The notes: generated from the sequence alone by a model not told the origin. A stretch of 64,000 nucleotides of DNA from Shewanella gaetbuli (GCF_023284065.1 NZ_JAKIKP010000001.1:1-64000), one strand, 5' to 3'; shown: positions 19,113 through 29,043, counted from the stretch's first letter. Made by a program: numbers and translations.

Positions 19113-19145
19113 AAAGCCAAGGCACACATGCCTTGGCTTTTTTGT
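19113..19145 (+). terminator. Rho-independent terminator between DUF3087 and ohr
   Basis: A GC-rich stem (aagccaaggc with its complement) and a 6-nt loop, followed by a run of T on the plus strand and preceded by A on the other. It can serve both convergent genes. Confidence 0.85.
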
Positions 19146-19171
19146 CTTTAAATTACCTTGCTATCAGTCAC

Positions 19172-19597
19172 TTAAATGGCTTGATTGTTGACGCTAATTT
19201 TGACATCAATATTGTTACGCACTGCATTTGAGTAGGGGCAAACTTGATGTGCTTTTGCCACTAATTTAACCGCTTCATCTTGTGGTAAATCTAACTCAAC
19301 CGCTAGCGCAATAGTTAAAGAAAAGCCTTGGTTATCATTTGGGCCAATACCCACTGTGGCCGTTGTTTTGGGTGGTTGGGCTAAGGTAATTTTCATTGCA
19401 TTAGCAACGTGGGCTGTTGCGCTGGCAAAACAAGCAGCATAGCCTGCGGCAAATAGCTGCTCTGGGTTTGTGTGCTCACCTGTGCCACCCATTTCTTTTG
19501 GGGTACTTAGTGATAGTGTTAATTTTTTATCATCTGACTCTACTTGGCCATTACGTCCGGCTGATGCAGTGGCTTGAGTGGTGTATAAGGTTTTCAT
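19172..19597 (-). CDS. ohr: Ohr organic hydroperoxide resistance protein
   Basis: A 141-residue OsmC/Ohr-family thiol peroxidase that detoxifies organic and fatty-acid hydroperoxides. The Ohr signature is clear: the reactive Cys in AAGYAACFASA (about residue 55) and the second Cys in VCPYSNA (about residue 119), with the EHTNPEQLFAAG region. OsmC proper lacks this exact pattern. A candidate OhrR-type site lies about 80 bp upstream, but no ohrR gene is in the vicinity. Confidence 0.92.
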   Translation of the reverse strand: MKTLYTTQATASAGRNGQVESDDKKLTLSLSTPKEMGGTGEHTNPEQLFAAGYAACFASATAHVANAMKITLAQPPKTTATVGIGPNDNQGFSLTIALAVELDLPQDEAVKLVAKAHQVCPYSNAVRNNIDVKISVNNQAI

Positions 19598-19675
19598 AAG
19601 TGTGTCCTGTGGTTTATAGAGTATAAAAATAGAGATTCAAAACTTAAACATCAGTAATGAGATTTAAGTTGCGCA

Positions 19676-19686
19676 CAATTCAATTG
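19676..19686 (-). promoter_or_regulatory. Candidate OhrR-like operator upstream of ohr
   Basis: The palindrome CAATTcAATTG sits in the context ACAATT-n-AATTG, which resembles the half sites published for OhrR boxes. It lies upstream of ohr at a distance suitable for repression. The match is short and in AT-rich DNA, so this is tentative. Confidence 0.35.
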
Positions 19687-19797
19687 CCTATACTTTAAAC
19701 CGATTTTTGATTTCACGCAACTATATTGCGCGCAACCTAGTTTGGTGTGAGGGTTATGACACACATGTTTTGGCTACAAGAGGACGTGTTACAGAGG

Positions 19798-20808
19798 CTA
19801 ACCGTGTATTTGTAAAGCCACAATTTTTAACGGATGGTTATCATCAAAAGAAGGGAAGTCTTCATGGCAATCTAGCCATTGATGCTTAACGACTTGTCTG
19901 TTTTGTTTTTCAACGCAGCGAATTAATTGCTCAAACCATACTTGTTTATCGACTTTAGCGACATTGTTACAACACACAATTGTGCCACCTGATTTAGTGG
20001 CTAGCATTGCGGGTTTGAATAGCCCTTGGTAATCATTGATTAAGTCAACGGTGCCGAAAGGACTTTTGGCAAATCTAGGTGGGTCGAGGAAGACTAAGTC
20101 AAATTGGGTTGCAGGTAATTTAGGGTATTTGGGCATACGTTGGTTTCGTCGCCCACCAACGGGCAACCCTGCAAGCTGTCTTACCGCAGGAAAGGCGTCG
20201 CTTTGAATAAATTCACATACCTCACTCACATCATTCAATTGGGCATTTTTCTGCCCAGCTTCTAAAGCAAATGATGAAAAGTCGACATTCACCACTCGCT
20301 TAGCTCCACCCACAGCGGCAGCAGTGCCTATGCCGCAGGTGTATGAGAATAAATTGAGTACGGTTTTATCGTGACTGATTTGTTGCACATATTCACGGCC
20401 TACACGCATATCTAAAAACAGTAACGGGTCTTGACCTTCGTGGCGTAATTTAGAAGTGAACTTGATGCCGTTTTCTTGAAACTCACTCTCTGATTCAGCA
20501 AAAGCTTGTTCTTGGGTTTCAATGTTGTTCATTACGCGAGAGTTTTTTTGTGAGCGGTCGTTATATACCACTGGATAATCACCGTGCTCAGTGAGTAGGG
20601 CTTTGATTTCAACTAATTGTGAGTCAGTTAAGGTTTGATGAAAACTTTGAATTAACCACGCATCGCCATAACGGTCGATATTAAGTCCGGTTTCACCTTC
20701 AACCGTGCCATGAAAAACCCGATAGGCGGTGGTGTTATCTCTACTTGATTGAGTTAAAAATGTGGCTCGGTTAGCAAATGCTTGAGACAGTGAAGTAGAA
20801 ATAGACAT
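19798..20808 (-). CDS. Class I SAM-dependent RNA methyltransferase, RlmI-like
   Basis: I chose the ATG at 20808 (336 residues); an upstream in-frame TTG lacks a ribosome site. The Rossmann SAM site is LNLFSYTCGIGTAAA (about residue 167), and the FLDPPRF motif (about 260) matches COG1092-type methyltransferases such as RlmI. The PUA domain seen in RlmI is not evident, so I do not assign a symbol. Likely target is an rRNA base; the specific site cannot be told. Confidence 0.75.
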   Translation of the reverse strand: MSISTSLSQAFANRATFLTQSSRDNTTAYRVFHGTVEGETGLNIDRYGDAWLIQSFHQTLTDSQLVEIKALLTEHGDYPVVYNDRSQKNSRVMNNIETQEQAFAESESEFQENGIKFTSKLRHEGQDPLLFLDMRVGREYVQQISHDKTVLNLFSYTCGIGTAAAVGGAKRVVNVDFSSFALEAGQKNAQLNDVSEVCEFIQSDAFPAVRQLAGLPVGGRRNQRMPKYPKLPATQFDLVFLDPPRFAKSPFGTVDLINDYQGLFKPAMLATKSGGTIVCCNNVAKVDKQVWFEQLIRCVEKQNRQVVKHQWLDCHEDFPSFDDNHPLKIVALQIHG

Positions 20809-20920
20809 AACCGTGGGCTCTTGAAAAGTGACAGGCGAAACAACGATTATATCAAGTTTTGAGCTCAAGCGGGGAAGATATTTGCGCTGATAAGCCGTGG
20901 GTTATTTAGCTAGGTACAGA

Positions 20921-21313
20921 TTATTTAGGCAAGTGCACTTTAAATGTTTTGTCAGCCACTACTTTTCCGTTTAACTCTAATGTCATGCGCCAGTCACCGG
21001 TTTTATCTGATATTGGTGCCCAAATACAATCGCCTAAGTAAAATTTCCAATCGTTTTCTTTAACGTAGACTTCACCATCAAAGGGCGGACGTATATTGCC
21101 ATCGGCATCTACTATATTGGGGTGGTAAATGCAGTAACGTAAGAGTTGATTTTTCGCTTTACGGATGCGCGCAATAAAACCAAATTCAATATCAATCGTG
21201 GCGGGCACATGCACGGTGGCTTGCAAAAACTTGGGTAGTTGATCGCTTTCGCTATCCCACTGACTAAATATGCCACTGTAAATAATGTCTACAACAGGTT
21301 TTAACTTGCTCAC
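20921..21313 (-). CDS. Conserved small protein, resembles DUF3859
   Basis: A 130-residue soluble protein with alternating strands and aromatic residues (FYLGDCIWAPISDKTG, WRMTLELNGKVV), resembling the DUF3859 family. No signal peptide or catalytic motif is visible. It is a single gene between the methyltransferase and aroQ on the same strand. Function is unknown. Confidence 0.6.
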   Translation of the reverse strand: MSKLKPVVDIIYSGIFSQWDSESDQLPKFLQATVHVPATIDIEFGFIARIRKAKNQLLRYCIYHPNIVDADGNIRPPFDGEVYVKENDWKFYLGDCIWAPISDKTGDWRMTLELNGKVVADKTFKVHLPK

Positions 21314-21359
21314 GCCTGACTTGCTCTCAATGTGTGTAATGGATGGATGTTTAACAGTA

Positions 21360-21800
21360 TTAAACGGTTAATTGTTTAAGCGCTGCTTGTAATGCAAACT
21401 CATATCCTTGGGCACCTAGGCCACATATTACGCCAACCGCTTTATCAGAAAAGTATGAGTGGTGTCTAAAAGGTTCTCTGGCATGAACATTGGATAAGTG
21501 AACTTCAATAAATGGAATTGCAACACCTAAAATGGCATCTCTAATCGCCACACTGGTGTGAGTAAACGCCGCAGGGTTGATAATGATAAATTGCGCATCG
21601 GTATTATGAATAGCATCAATAATTTCATGTTCCGCGTTAGATTGAATGTGGCTTAACTCAACATTCGCTTCACTGGCTGATTGCATTAGCCCTGCAACAA
21701 TTGTCTCGAGGTTCTGAGTACCATAATGCCCAGGCTCACGACGGCCGAGTAAATTTAGGTTTGGGCCGTTAATCAATAATATTTTGGCTTGCTGACTCAT
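21360..21800 (-). CDS. aroQ: Type II 3-dehydroquinate dehydratase
   Basis: A 146-residue type II dehydroquinase of the shikimate pathway. The N-terminal [17 protein letters not shown] contains the catalytic Arg and Tyr; [17 protein letters not shown] and [17 protein letters not shown] complete the active site. In many gammaproteobacteria aroQ is followed by accB-accC; here it is followed by an unrelated gene. Confidence 0.96.
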   Translation of the reverse strand: MSQQAKILLINGPNLNLLGRREPGHYGTQNLETIVAGLMQSASEANVELSHIQSNAEHEIIDAIHNTDAQFIIINPAAFTHTSVAIRDAILGVAIPFIEVHLSNVHAREPFRHHSYFSDKAVGVICGLGAQGYEFALQAALKQLTV

Positions 21801-21908
21801 GATAATCCTTTGGCAATGACATTAGATGAACTGAATAATTGTTTTAACGTAACTCATCAAACGAGTAAACCACAATATGAATAAACAGTGATACTTTATG
21901 AATCTAAT

Positions 21909-22328
21909 TTATTCAAAACGTGACTTATTTTGCCTTAGTGCTTTGGTTGCGCCACGTTGTTTTTTAGCATCCACTCGACGTTTTTGACTGTTTTTAGTGG
22001 CGCGAGTCGGGATGCGTTTTTTCGCCACAATGGTGACACTTTTCACTAACTCGATAAACTGCTCAAGGGCTAATTGTCGATTAAAGTCTTGGCTTCTCGA
22101 TTGTTGGCACTTAATGATAATTTTGCCACTTTGGGTAATGCGGTGATCCGCTTTGGCGAGTAGTTTTTGTTTATAAAAATCAGGCAGCGAAGATTGATTG
22201 ATGTCAAAACTTAGCTGAGCAGCGGTCGAAACTTTATTAATATGTTGTCCGCCAGCACCACTTGAGCGTACAAATTGCCATTCAAGTTCTTTATCTTCTA
22301 GCGTTACGTTTTGGGAAATATTTATCAT
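21909..22328 (-). CDS. arfB: ArfB (YaeJ) ribosome-rescue peptidyl-tRNA hydrolase
   Basis: A 139-residue protein with the GGQ motif in SSGAGGQHINKV (about residues 24-35), which hydrolyses peptidyl-tRNA on stalled ribosomes. The basic C-terminal tail (KKRIPTRATKNSQKRRVDAK and beyond) is the part that enters the empty mRNA channel in the known structure. The short length excludes a full release factor. Confidence 0.93.
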   Translation of the reverse strand: MINISQNVTLEDKELEWQFVRSSGAGGQHINKVSTAAQLSFDINQSSLPDFYKQKLLAKADHRITQSGKIIIKCQQSRSQDFNRQLALEQFIELVKSVTIVAKKRIPTRATKNSQKRRVDAKKQRGATKALRQNKSRFE

Positions 22329-22471
22329 ACTGATAAGGGTATCACTTTTAGATTAAAAATAGTTATGTATTGAGCTGAGTAATTTTTGTTATTATTTGCG
22401 ACCTCAACACCAAACTATGTTAAGTTGCGTTATGCAGCCTATCGCCAAGGTTATGTCGCACGGAGCTGCCT

Positions 22472-22837
22472 ATGTTATGCCAAATACCTGAAATTCAACC
22501 CGGTGTAATTAGCTTATTTGTCAGTGGTCGTTTGTCTACTGCTGATTATCAAACCTGCTTACAACCTGCCATTTGTCGTTCTCGTGAAAATTGGCAACAA
22601 GTCTGCTTGTATATTGAAGCTGATGTGTTATTAGAAGGGTGGGAGTTTGGTTCATTAACGGGTAGTGGTGAAGTACAATTACCCCAATTCGATGCGCTGG
22701 TGTTTGTTGGCGGCCCTGATTGGGTAGGCAATGCGGTACGATTAATGGGGCCGTTTATGCAAGGTGAGGTCGCGTGGTTCCCTTTATCTCAAAAGCAAGA
22801 TGCTATCGCTTGGGTTTCTGAGCGGTCAAAAAACTAA
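22472..22837 (+). CDS. SpoIIAA-like / STAS-domain protein
   Basis: A 121-residue protein of the SpoIIAA-like (STAS/SEC14-like) family common in marine Proteobacteria. Visible segments are GVISLFVSGRLSTADY near the N-terminus and the strand FDALVFVGGPDWVG. No anti-sigma or kinase partner is adjacent. Function is unknown; family members are small cytosolic proteins. Confidence 0.65.
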   Translation: MLCQIPEIQPGVISLFVSGRLSTADYQTCLQPAICRSRENWQQVCLYIEADVLLEGWEFGSLTGSGEVQLPQFDALVFVGGPDWVGNAVRLMGPFMQGEVAWFPLSQKQDAIAWVSERSKN

Positions 22838-22895
22838 CTATTTATTAAATCAGACATTTTTCATGTGCTGAGTGATATAAAATCAAGGAAGTATT

Positions 22896-23072
22896 ATGTT
22901 ATTAAAGAAATTATTAGCCGTATCTTTTGTCGTTGTATTAGCGGGTGGGTTAAGCGCATGCGCTCCTGAAGTGGGGAGTGAAGCTTGGTGTAAGCAAATG
23001 AAAGAAAAACCTAGCGGTGATTGGTCTACCAATGAAGCTGCTGATTACACTAAGCACTGTGTATTTAATTAA
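22896..23072 (+). CDS. DUF3012 small lipoprotein
   Basis: A 58-residue gene that is easy to miss. The ATG at 22896 has AAGGAAG upstream. A hydrophobic signal ends in lipobox LSAC (Cys22), followed by PEVGSEAWCKQMKEKP, GDWSTNEAADYTKHC; two further cysteines (32 and 55) could form a disulfide. This matches the DUF3012 lipoproteins frequent in Shewanella. Function is unknown. Confidence 0.85.
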   Translation: MLLKKLLAVSFVVVLAGGLSACAPEVGSEAWCKQMKEKPSGDWSTNEAADYTKHCVFN

Positions 23073-23414
23073 ACACTGTGAATTTCTGTTACTTGTTAGC
23101 GTCAATTTGTCGCTAACAAGTCGGTGAAAGCCGTATCTGATCATATTTATGTCATTAATTTTTCATTTCTCCGCTTTTTCTTCCTCTGAATCAAACTGAT
23201 TTTTATCGAACATCATGTTCTTTAGCTCGTTACTTTTGCTTGCTTTTTGTTGCTCGGTGATTCGTGTGCTGCCACCTTGTTAATATTTGTGCAACATATC
23301 AGCCATATAACCGTCATTTTTTAGCAGTCTTTTTGTCATTTTTGTCCTTTAAGTTTGTCACCCAACAACGACATTCATATGTGAACTTACTTAAATCCGT
23401 CTTCGGAGATGACA
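23073..23414. other. Intergenic region before the duplicated lipoprotein
   Basis: About 340 bp. A perfect 11-bp stem with a 9-nt loop lies at 23091-23121 just after the DUF3012 gene; it lacks a T-run, so termination is uncertain. The rest is AT-rich leader of the next gene with scattered TGTC elements. Confidence 0.5.
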
Positions 23415-26249
23415 ATGGAACTGAAAAATCTTTTCAAATTAACCGCAATTTCAACTGCATTAGCAACAACTTTAGGCCTTGCTGGTTGTGGTGGTGACAT
23501 TAATATCAATACTGGAGGTGACGAGGTCACTTCTCCTTCAACCCCACCAACAGAAACGCCAACACAAACCCCACAAGAAAAGGCCTATAGCGGTTTTGCC
23601 ACTAAAAGCACTACTTTTGCTGCTGTTGACGGTAAAGAAGTTTGGCAGTTAAGTGGCACATTAACGCCATCAACTGCGGCGTCAACGATGTCTACAGGCG
23701 GTCAAAACGGTAACGAAATTGTCTTAGGAAACGATGTTGTATGGCTGCTTGATGGAGCGGTTATTGCTGGTGGCGACAATGAAAACTCAGTGGAACTGTC
23801 TATTTTACCAGGCACTAAAATTCTAGGTGGTAGTGATTCATATTTAGTTATTAGCCGTGGCTCAACCATTATGGCTGAAGGTGAAATGGAAGCGCCAATT
23901 GTATTCACCTCAGCAGAAACCGCATTAGGTCAAGAAGGTAAGGCTGGCCAGTGGGGTGGTTTAGTGTTGTTAGGTAACGCGCCTGTTAATACTTGCCCTG
24001 ACTTAGCCAATTGTGATGCCTCATTTGAGGTGGGTAATTATAACTATGGTGGTGACGATACAACCGATAGCTCTGGCGTGCTGAAGTATGTTCGTGTTGA
24101 ATTTGGTGGTTTTAAAATTAATGATACCCAAGAAATGAACGGGATTAGTTTTGCGGGTGTAGGCAGTGGAACTGAAGTTGACCACATTCAAGTGCATTTA
24201 AATAATGATGATGGCGTTGAGTTTTGGGGCGGTAATGTTTCTATTTCGAATGTGGTATTAACCGAGAACTTTGATGATTCATTAGATTGGACTAATGGGT
24301 GGCAGGGTAGCGCTCAGCATGTTTATATTCGTCAAGCCGATAACGGTTCTAATCGCGGTATTGAGGCAGACAGTAATAGTGACGCTGCCGCTAGCCCAAT
24401 GTCTAAACCATTATTATCCAATGTCACCATTCAAGTGGCTAATGGCGCTAACTCTGGTGGTGACGATGCCGAAGGTATTTTATTCCGTAAAGGAACTGGG
24501 GTAATTGCTTACAACTTACTCGTTAAAGGTGATGTCGACTCAGGTGAATGTTTAGAAGTTAATGACGACAACACAGTTAATAACGCTAACAGTGCAGATC
24601 TGGTTGTTGAAAACAGCTTAATTGATTGTGTTGAGCCATTTAAAAACGCTAAGCCAGATGACGCTGAAGGGCGCACATTATCGCTAGACGTTGAAGCTTG
24701 GTTTAAAGGTCAACAAGGCAACTTAGTGGCGGCTTCTGACTTAAACGGCTATATGCCAAATTCATCGTCGGTTGCTCTTACTGCCGGTAAAGCTGACCTT
24801 GCTAACATGGATGACCGTTTAGTCGACGCACAATACGTTGGTGCATTTGACGGTAAAAATGATTGGACTAAGGGTTGGACCACTGCCATACATGATGATG
24901 TTGATACGGCTCCTGCAGAATTACCCACGCTAACCTCTTGCCCAGTAGGAACCACATCTGAAGATGTTGTTGCCGGTCTTTATAAAGATGATTCAGTAAC
25001 CTTAGTGTGTTCGTTACAAGGAAATCTGTTGAATAACACCACGTTATTAGCGGGTCAAAATGTAATGTATAAAGTGGATGGTGGTGCTGTGGTTGTGGGT
25101 GGTGATAACGAAAACTCTGCCACCTTAGCGATTCAAGCAGGCACCAAGCTTTTTGCCACCGACAATAGCTATATTGTCATCAGCCGTGGTTCAAAAATTA
25201 TGGCTCAAGGTAGTGCTGATTACCCCATTGAAATGACCTCTGAACAAGATGTTATCGCCGGAGCACAAGGCGAACGCGGCCAATGGGGCGGATTAGTGGT
25301 TCTGGGTAACGGTTTAACCAATACTTGCCCTGATAAAAATGCCTGTGATGCGTCATTTGAAGTGGGTGATTTCCCATATGGTGGTAACGACAACACCGAT
25401 AGTAGCGGCCAAGTAAGCTATGTAGTGGTTAAGTATGCAGGCTTTAAAGTTAACGATACTCAAGAAATGAATGGTATCTCGTTTGCCGCAGTAGGAAGTG
25501 GTACTCAAGTTGACCATATTCAAGTACATGCTAACGGCGATGACGGTGTTGAGTTTTGGGGCGGAGCAGTCAACCTTAAATATGTGTATTTAACTGATAA
25601 CTTTGACGACAGCCTTGACTGGACAAACGGCTGGCAGGGTAAAGCGCAGTTTGTTTACATCACCCATGAAGATGGCAATGCCAACCGCGGCATTGAAGGT
25701 GATAGCCACAAAGGGACTAATGATACGCCCGTTTCTAAGCCTAAACTGGCTAACTTTACCATTTTACCGGGTGCCGATATTGAAAATGCGAGTGGTGACA
25801 AAGGTGAAGGGATTTTACTACGTGTAGCCACGGCTGCTGAACTTTACAACGTGTTAGTGCAAGGCCGAAAAGGTGAAACAAGTACTACAGAGTCTGGTGA
25901 GTGTTTAGAGCTTGATGGTAGCTACGCTGGCCTAGTAGACAATGTTAATGACGGCTTGTTGACCATGTCTCATTCAGTGATTGATTGTAACGAGCCATTT
26001 AAATATAGCTCAGACAATGCCGCCACCACTGATGCCATTAACGTTGAAACTTGGTTTATGGGCCAAGAAGGTAATGCCACAACTGCAGTGACATTAACTG
26101 ACGGTATGCCAGCAACATCTGATGCCGCACTCATTGGTACAGGTAAAGACTTAAGTGCAGATGACAGCTTCTTTGAATCAACCACCTTTATTGGTGCATT
26201 TGATGGAGAGAATGACTGGCGTCAAGGTTGGGCTTACTTTCCACAGTAA
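23415..26249 (+). CDS. Large secreted lipoprotein with two homologous halves
   Basis: I chose the ATG at 23415, with GGAG 7 nt upstream; another ATG lies 6 nt earlier. The product is about 944 residues with lipobox GLAGC (Cys about 25) and a Thr/Pro-rich linker. Two tandem copies of a ~430-residue domain follow (about 55-485 and 500-940). Each carries GQWGGLV, NTCPD, CDASFEVG, NDTQEMNGISFA, DGVEFWGG and DDSLDWTNGWQG; Asp/Asn/Gly-rich loops suggest a beta-helix that binds metal or ligand. The family also occurs in Bacteroidetes. A TonB-dependent receptor starts 91 bp downstream, so a surface lipoprotein helping substrate capture is inferred. The substrate is unknown. Confidence 0.75.
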   Translation: MELKNLFKLTAISTALATTLGLAGCGGDININTGGDEVTSPSTPPTETPTQTPQEKAYSGFATKSTTFAAVDGKEVWQLSGTLTPSTAASTMSTGGQNGNEIVLGNDVVWLLDGAVIAGGDNENSVELSILPGTKILGGSDSYLVISRGSTIMAEGEMEAPIVFTSAETALGQEGKAGQWGGLVLLGNAPVNTCPDLANCDASFEVGNYNYGGDDTTDSSGVLKYVRVEFGGFKINDTQEMNGISFAGVGSGTEVDHIQVHLNNDDGVEFWGGNVSISNVVLTENFDDSLDWTNGWQGSAQHVYIRQADNGSNRGIEADSNSDAAASPMSKPLLSNVTIQVANGANSGGDDAEGILFRKGTGVIAYNLLVKGDVDSGECLEVNDDNTVNNANSADLVVENSLIDCVEPFKNAKPDDAEGRTLSLDVEAWFKGQQGNLVAASDLNGYMPNSSSVALTAGKADLANMDDRLVDAQYVGAFDGKNDWTKGWTTAIHDDVDTAPAELPTLTSCPVGTTSEDVVAGLYKDDSVTLVCSLQGNLLNNTTLLAGQNVMYKVDGGAVVVGGDNENSATLAIQAGTKLFATDNSYIVISRGSKIMAQGSADYPIEMTSEQDVIAGAQGERGQWGGLVVLGNGLTNTCPDKNACDASFEVGDFPYGGNDNTDSSGQVSYVVVKYAGFKVNDTQEMNGISFAAVGSGTQVDHIQVHANGDDGVEFWGGAVNLKYVYLTDNFDDSLDWTNGWQGKAQFVYITHEDGNANRGIEGDSHKGTNDTPVSKPKLANFTILPGADIENASGDKGEGILLRVATAAELYNVLVQGRKGETSTTESGECLELDGSYAGLVDNVNDGLLTMSHSVIDCNEPFKYSSDNAATTDAINVETWFMGQEGNATTAVTLTDGMPATSDAALIGTGKDLSADDSFFESTTFIGAFDGENDWRQGWAYFPQ

Positions 26250-26340
26250 TTAATCACCACCTCACTTTAAGTTAATAGCCGCTTGCTAAGCCAAGTCATA
26301 GCAGCGGCTATATCTGAACCGCATACAGGACAGAACACGT

Positions 26341-29043
26341 ATGAAAACCAAGCCGAGCTTTACCGCCAACAAATTAACGGTCGCAATTATATCGGTATTA
26401 TCAGCCAGCGCGTTATTAACAGCCTCGCCGGTTATCGCACAAGACAACACAACAGAAGTTCAAAGTAATCAGCCTGTAAGCCCTGTTGATGAATCTTTTC
26501 CCATTGAGCCGATTGAAGTGATTTCTGTCACTGGTCGATTACGTACCTCAGCGTCGGCCGCAACAGAAGAGCGACGTGAGCAAATTAATGTTGCCGATAT
26601 TATGGGCTCTGAACAAATTTCGAGAACCGGCGACAGCGACGCTGCCGCAGCATTGCGTCGTGTAACGGGGTTAACCCTCAAAGATGGCAAATTTATTTAT
26701 GTTCGAGGGCTGGGTGAGCGTTATTCAAGTACGTCGCTCAACAGTGCCATTGTGCCTTCACCGGATCCCACCCGAAATGTGGTGCCATTAGATATGTTTC
26801 CGGCCTCTATTATTGAATCGCTTTCAGTTCAAAAGTCAGCCTCTGCTGACAAGCCAGCCGCTTTTGGTGGCGGGCATGTGGATATTCGCACTAAAGCCAT
26901 ACCGGCTAATTTCTTTTTCAAAGCGTCAGTGGGTGGCCGATATAACACGAATGACAGCAAAGACACCTATACCTACAACGGTGGTGGTGACGACTGGACG
27001 GGTAAAGATGATGGCACCCGTACCATGCCATCCAGCATTAATAACACCATAAACCAGTACGGTGGTATTAGCCCCATTGATATTGTGAGTGGTTCAAATG
27101 GTGTCATTAATTACCCAATGGCTCAGCAAATGAATCGTGAGCTGGCATTGGACATGTATCGAGATATGGCAGTAAAAACCGAAAGTACCGACCCAGGGTT
27201 TAGAGGCGATATTGCTATAGGTGATCGCTGGGATATTAACGATGATGTGGTTTTTGGTGCTTTAGCTGCTTACTCTTACAAAGAACAGGCTGAAAATTAC
27301 AGTAAGTATGAAGTAGAGTTAGATGGTGATAGCGAGCAAACCCAAGTAGAAAATCAGCAAGATATTTTGGGCACTGATTCAATAGTGCAAATGTCGGCGA
27401 TGATCAATTTAGGGTTAGAGATTGGCTATAACCATAAAATTGAAAGCTTTACCACGTACTTACGCGACACCTCTGACGATGTTTCTGTGGGTATTGAAGA
27501 AACCATTGATACCATTGGCGAGCCTAATGCATTACAAGTGTATGGTATTGATTATGAAGAACGCACCTTAATGAGTAATCAAATTAAGGGGCACCACTTT
27601 ATTGAGATACTTAATGATGCTGAATTCAGCTGGATGTTTTCTGATGCTCAGTCAGAGCGTAATGCGCCTAATGAATTATCATACACTTACAACGTCATTT
27701 TAGATGACGCTAACCTGCCTGTTTCACGTAACTTGAACACCCAAGATGCGCCAAAATATGTGTATTCAAACCTACAAGATGATAGCCAAAACTACGGTTG
27801 GGACTTTGCTTATCCGGTGCAATTTGATAGTGCATTGATGAAGGTTAAAGTGGGCTATCAATATTACGAGCGCACCCGAGAAAGCTATGCCACACGCCTT
27901 GGTTTTGATGTTGATTTAAGCCCGACAGATCCAAATGGCAATATTTTATCTGAAGACTTCGATAAGATATTTTCAGACGACAACATCAACAACAATCTAT
28001 TAGCACTAGAGTTAAAAGACGCTTCAACTGATACCGAAGACTATATTGCCGCAGAGAAAAATGACGCAGGCTTTATTGCAATAGATGTAGATTTTGATGA
28101 TGTATGGCGGCTATATGCTGGCGTGCGTTATGAAGATTTTCGTCGAGTCACGTTGCCTATCACCCCAGAAGGTGACATTTCAGACGAGGGCGGCCGATAC
28201 GACTTGCAAGATTATGCTATTGCGGAAGATGGCTGGTTTCCGTCAATGTCGTTAACATGGAAGCAAACGGATACTAGTCAATGGCGATTGGGTGCCAGTA
28301 AAACCATTGTGCGTCCAGACTTGCGTGAAGTGTCTCCAGTACGGTTTCAAGACCCTGTCACCGGCTTTGATTTCTTTGGTAATCCAGAGCTAACCAGCTC
28401 AGACATGATGAACCTTGATCTTCGTTGGGAATACTATTCTGATGAAGGTGACAACTATAGTTTAGGCGCGTTTTATAAAGATGTTGACGCTCCCATTGAG
28501 CCGATTCAGCGTATATCTGAAGCAGGCCGGCAGTTGAAGTTTTATAATGCTGAGTCGGGTTATGTTTATGGTATTGAAGCAGAATTTTTACAAACGCTAG
28601 ACTTCATCAGTGAAGGCAGTGCATGGGAAGACTTCTTCATAGCCGGTAACCTTACCTTAGGTGATTCAGAAATTGATATTGCCCCAAATGGTGAAATTGA
28701 CCCGACTAATCTTCAACGTCGAATGACAGGGCACTCGCAATGGGTCGCTAATGTGCAACTGAGTTATGACTCATCGAATAGTTATCACAGCGCCACATTG
28801 GTTTATAACGTTTTTGGTGAGCGAATTGCTTATGGTGGCCGAGGCGGGCTAGATGATGTGTATGAAAAGCCGTTTCATAGCCTTGATTTTACCTATAGCT
28901 TTTTCCCAACAACAAGTATGGCTGTGAAGTTAAAGGCGAAAAACCTGTTAGGGGAATCAACTGAGTATGACCAACAAGATATTCTGGTTTATGCCAAAGA
29001 CCCTGGCACAGAGTATACCTTACAATTCAGCTATGAATATTAA
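26341..29043 (+). CDS. TonB-dependent outer-membrane receptor
   Basis: A 900-residue receptor with a signal peptide ending near ASPVIAQ, a plug domain (IEVISVTGR, then FIYVRGLGERYSSTSLN and NVVPLDMFPASIIESLSV) and a C-terminal beta-barrel ending in FSYEY, with the expected terminal aromatic. The RGLGERYS plug form defines a subgroup common in Shewanella and Xanthomonas, whose substrates are mostly unknown. It follows the duplicated lipoprotein and is closed by a terminator, so the two form a unit. Confidence 0.92.
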   Translation: MKTKPSFTANKLTVAIISVLSASALLTASPVIAQDNTTEVQSNQPVSPVDESFPIEPIEVISVTGRLRTSASAATEERREQINVADIMGSEQISRTGDSDAAAALRRVTGLTLKDGKFIYVRGLGERYSSTSLNSAIVPSPDPTRNVVPLDMFPASIIESLSVQKSASADKPAAFGGGHVDIRTKAIPANFFFKASVGGRYNTNDSKDTYTYNGGGDDWTGKDDGTRTMPSSINNTINQYGGISPIDIVSGSNGVINYPMAQQMNRELALDMYRDMAVKTESTDPGFRGDIAIGDRWDINDDVVFGALAAYSYKEQAENYSKYEVELDGDSEQTQVENQQDILGTDSIVQMSAMINLGLEIGYNHKIESFTTYLRDTSDDVSVGIEETIDTIGEPNALQVYGIDYEERTLMSNQIKGHHFIEILNDAEFSWMFSDAQSERNAPNELSYTYNVILDDANLPVSRNLNTQDAPKYVYSNLQDDSQNYGWDFAYPVQFDSALMKVKVGYQYYERTRESYATRLGFDVDLSPTDPNGNILSEDFDKIFSDDNINNNLLALELKDASTDTEDYIAAEKNDAGFIAIDVDFDDVWRLYAGVRYEDFRRVTLPITPEGDISDEGGRYDLQDYAIAEDGWFPSMSLTWKQTDTSQWRLGASKTIVRPDLREVSPVRFQDPVTGFDFFGNPELTSSDMMNLDLRWEYYSDEGDNYSLGAFYKDVDAPIEPIQRISEAGRQLKFYNAESGYVYGIEAEFLQTLDFISEGSAWEDFFIAGNLTLGDSEIDIAPNGEIDPTNLQRRMTGHSQWVANVQLSYDSSNSYHSATLVYNVFGERIAYGGRGGLDDVYEKPFHSLDFTYSFFPTTSMAVKLKAKNLLGESTEYDQQDILVYAKDPGTEYTLQFSYEY

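Noticed and set aside
23321..23361. Pho-box-like TGTCA repeats upstream of the duplicated lipoprotein
   Set aside because: Spacings are 9 and 13 bp rather than the 11-bp period of Pho boxes; matches are partial.
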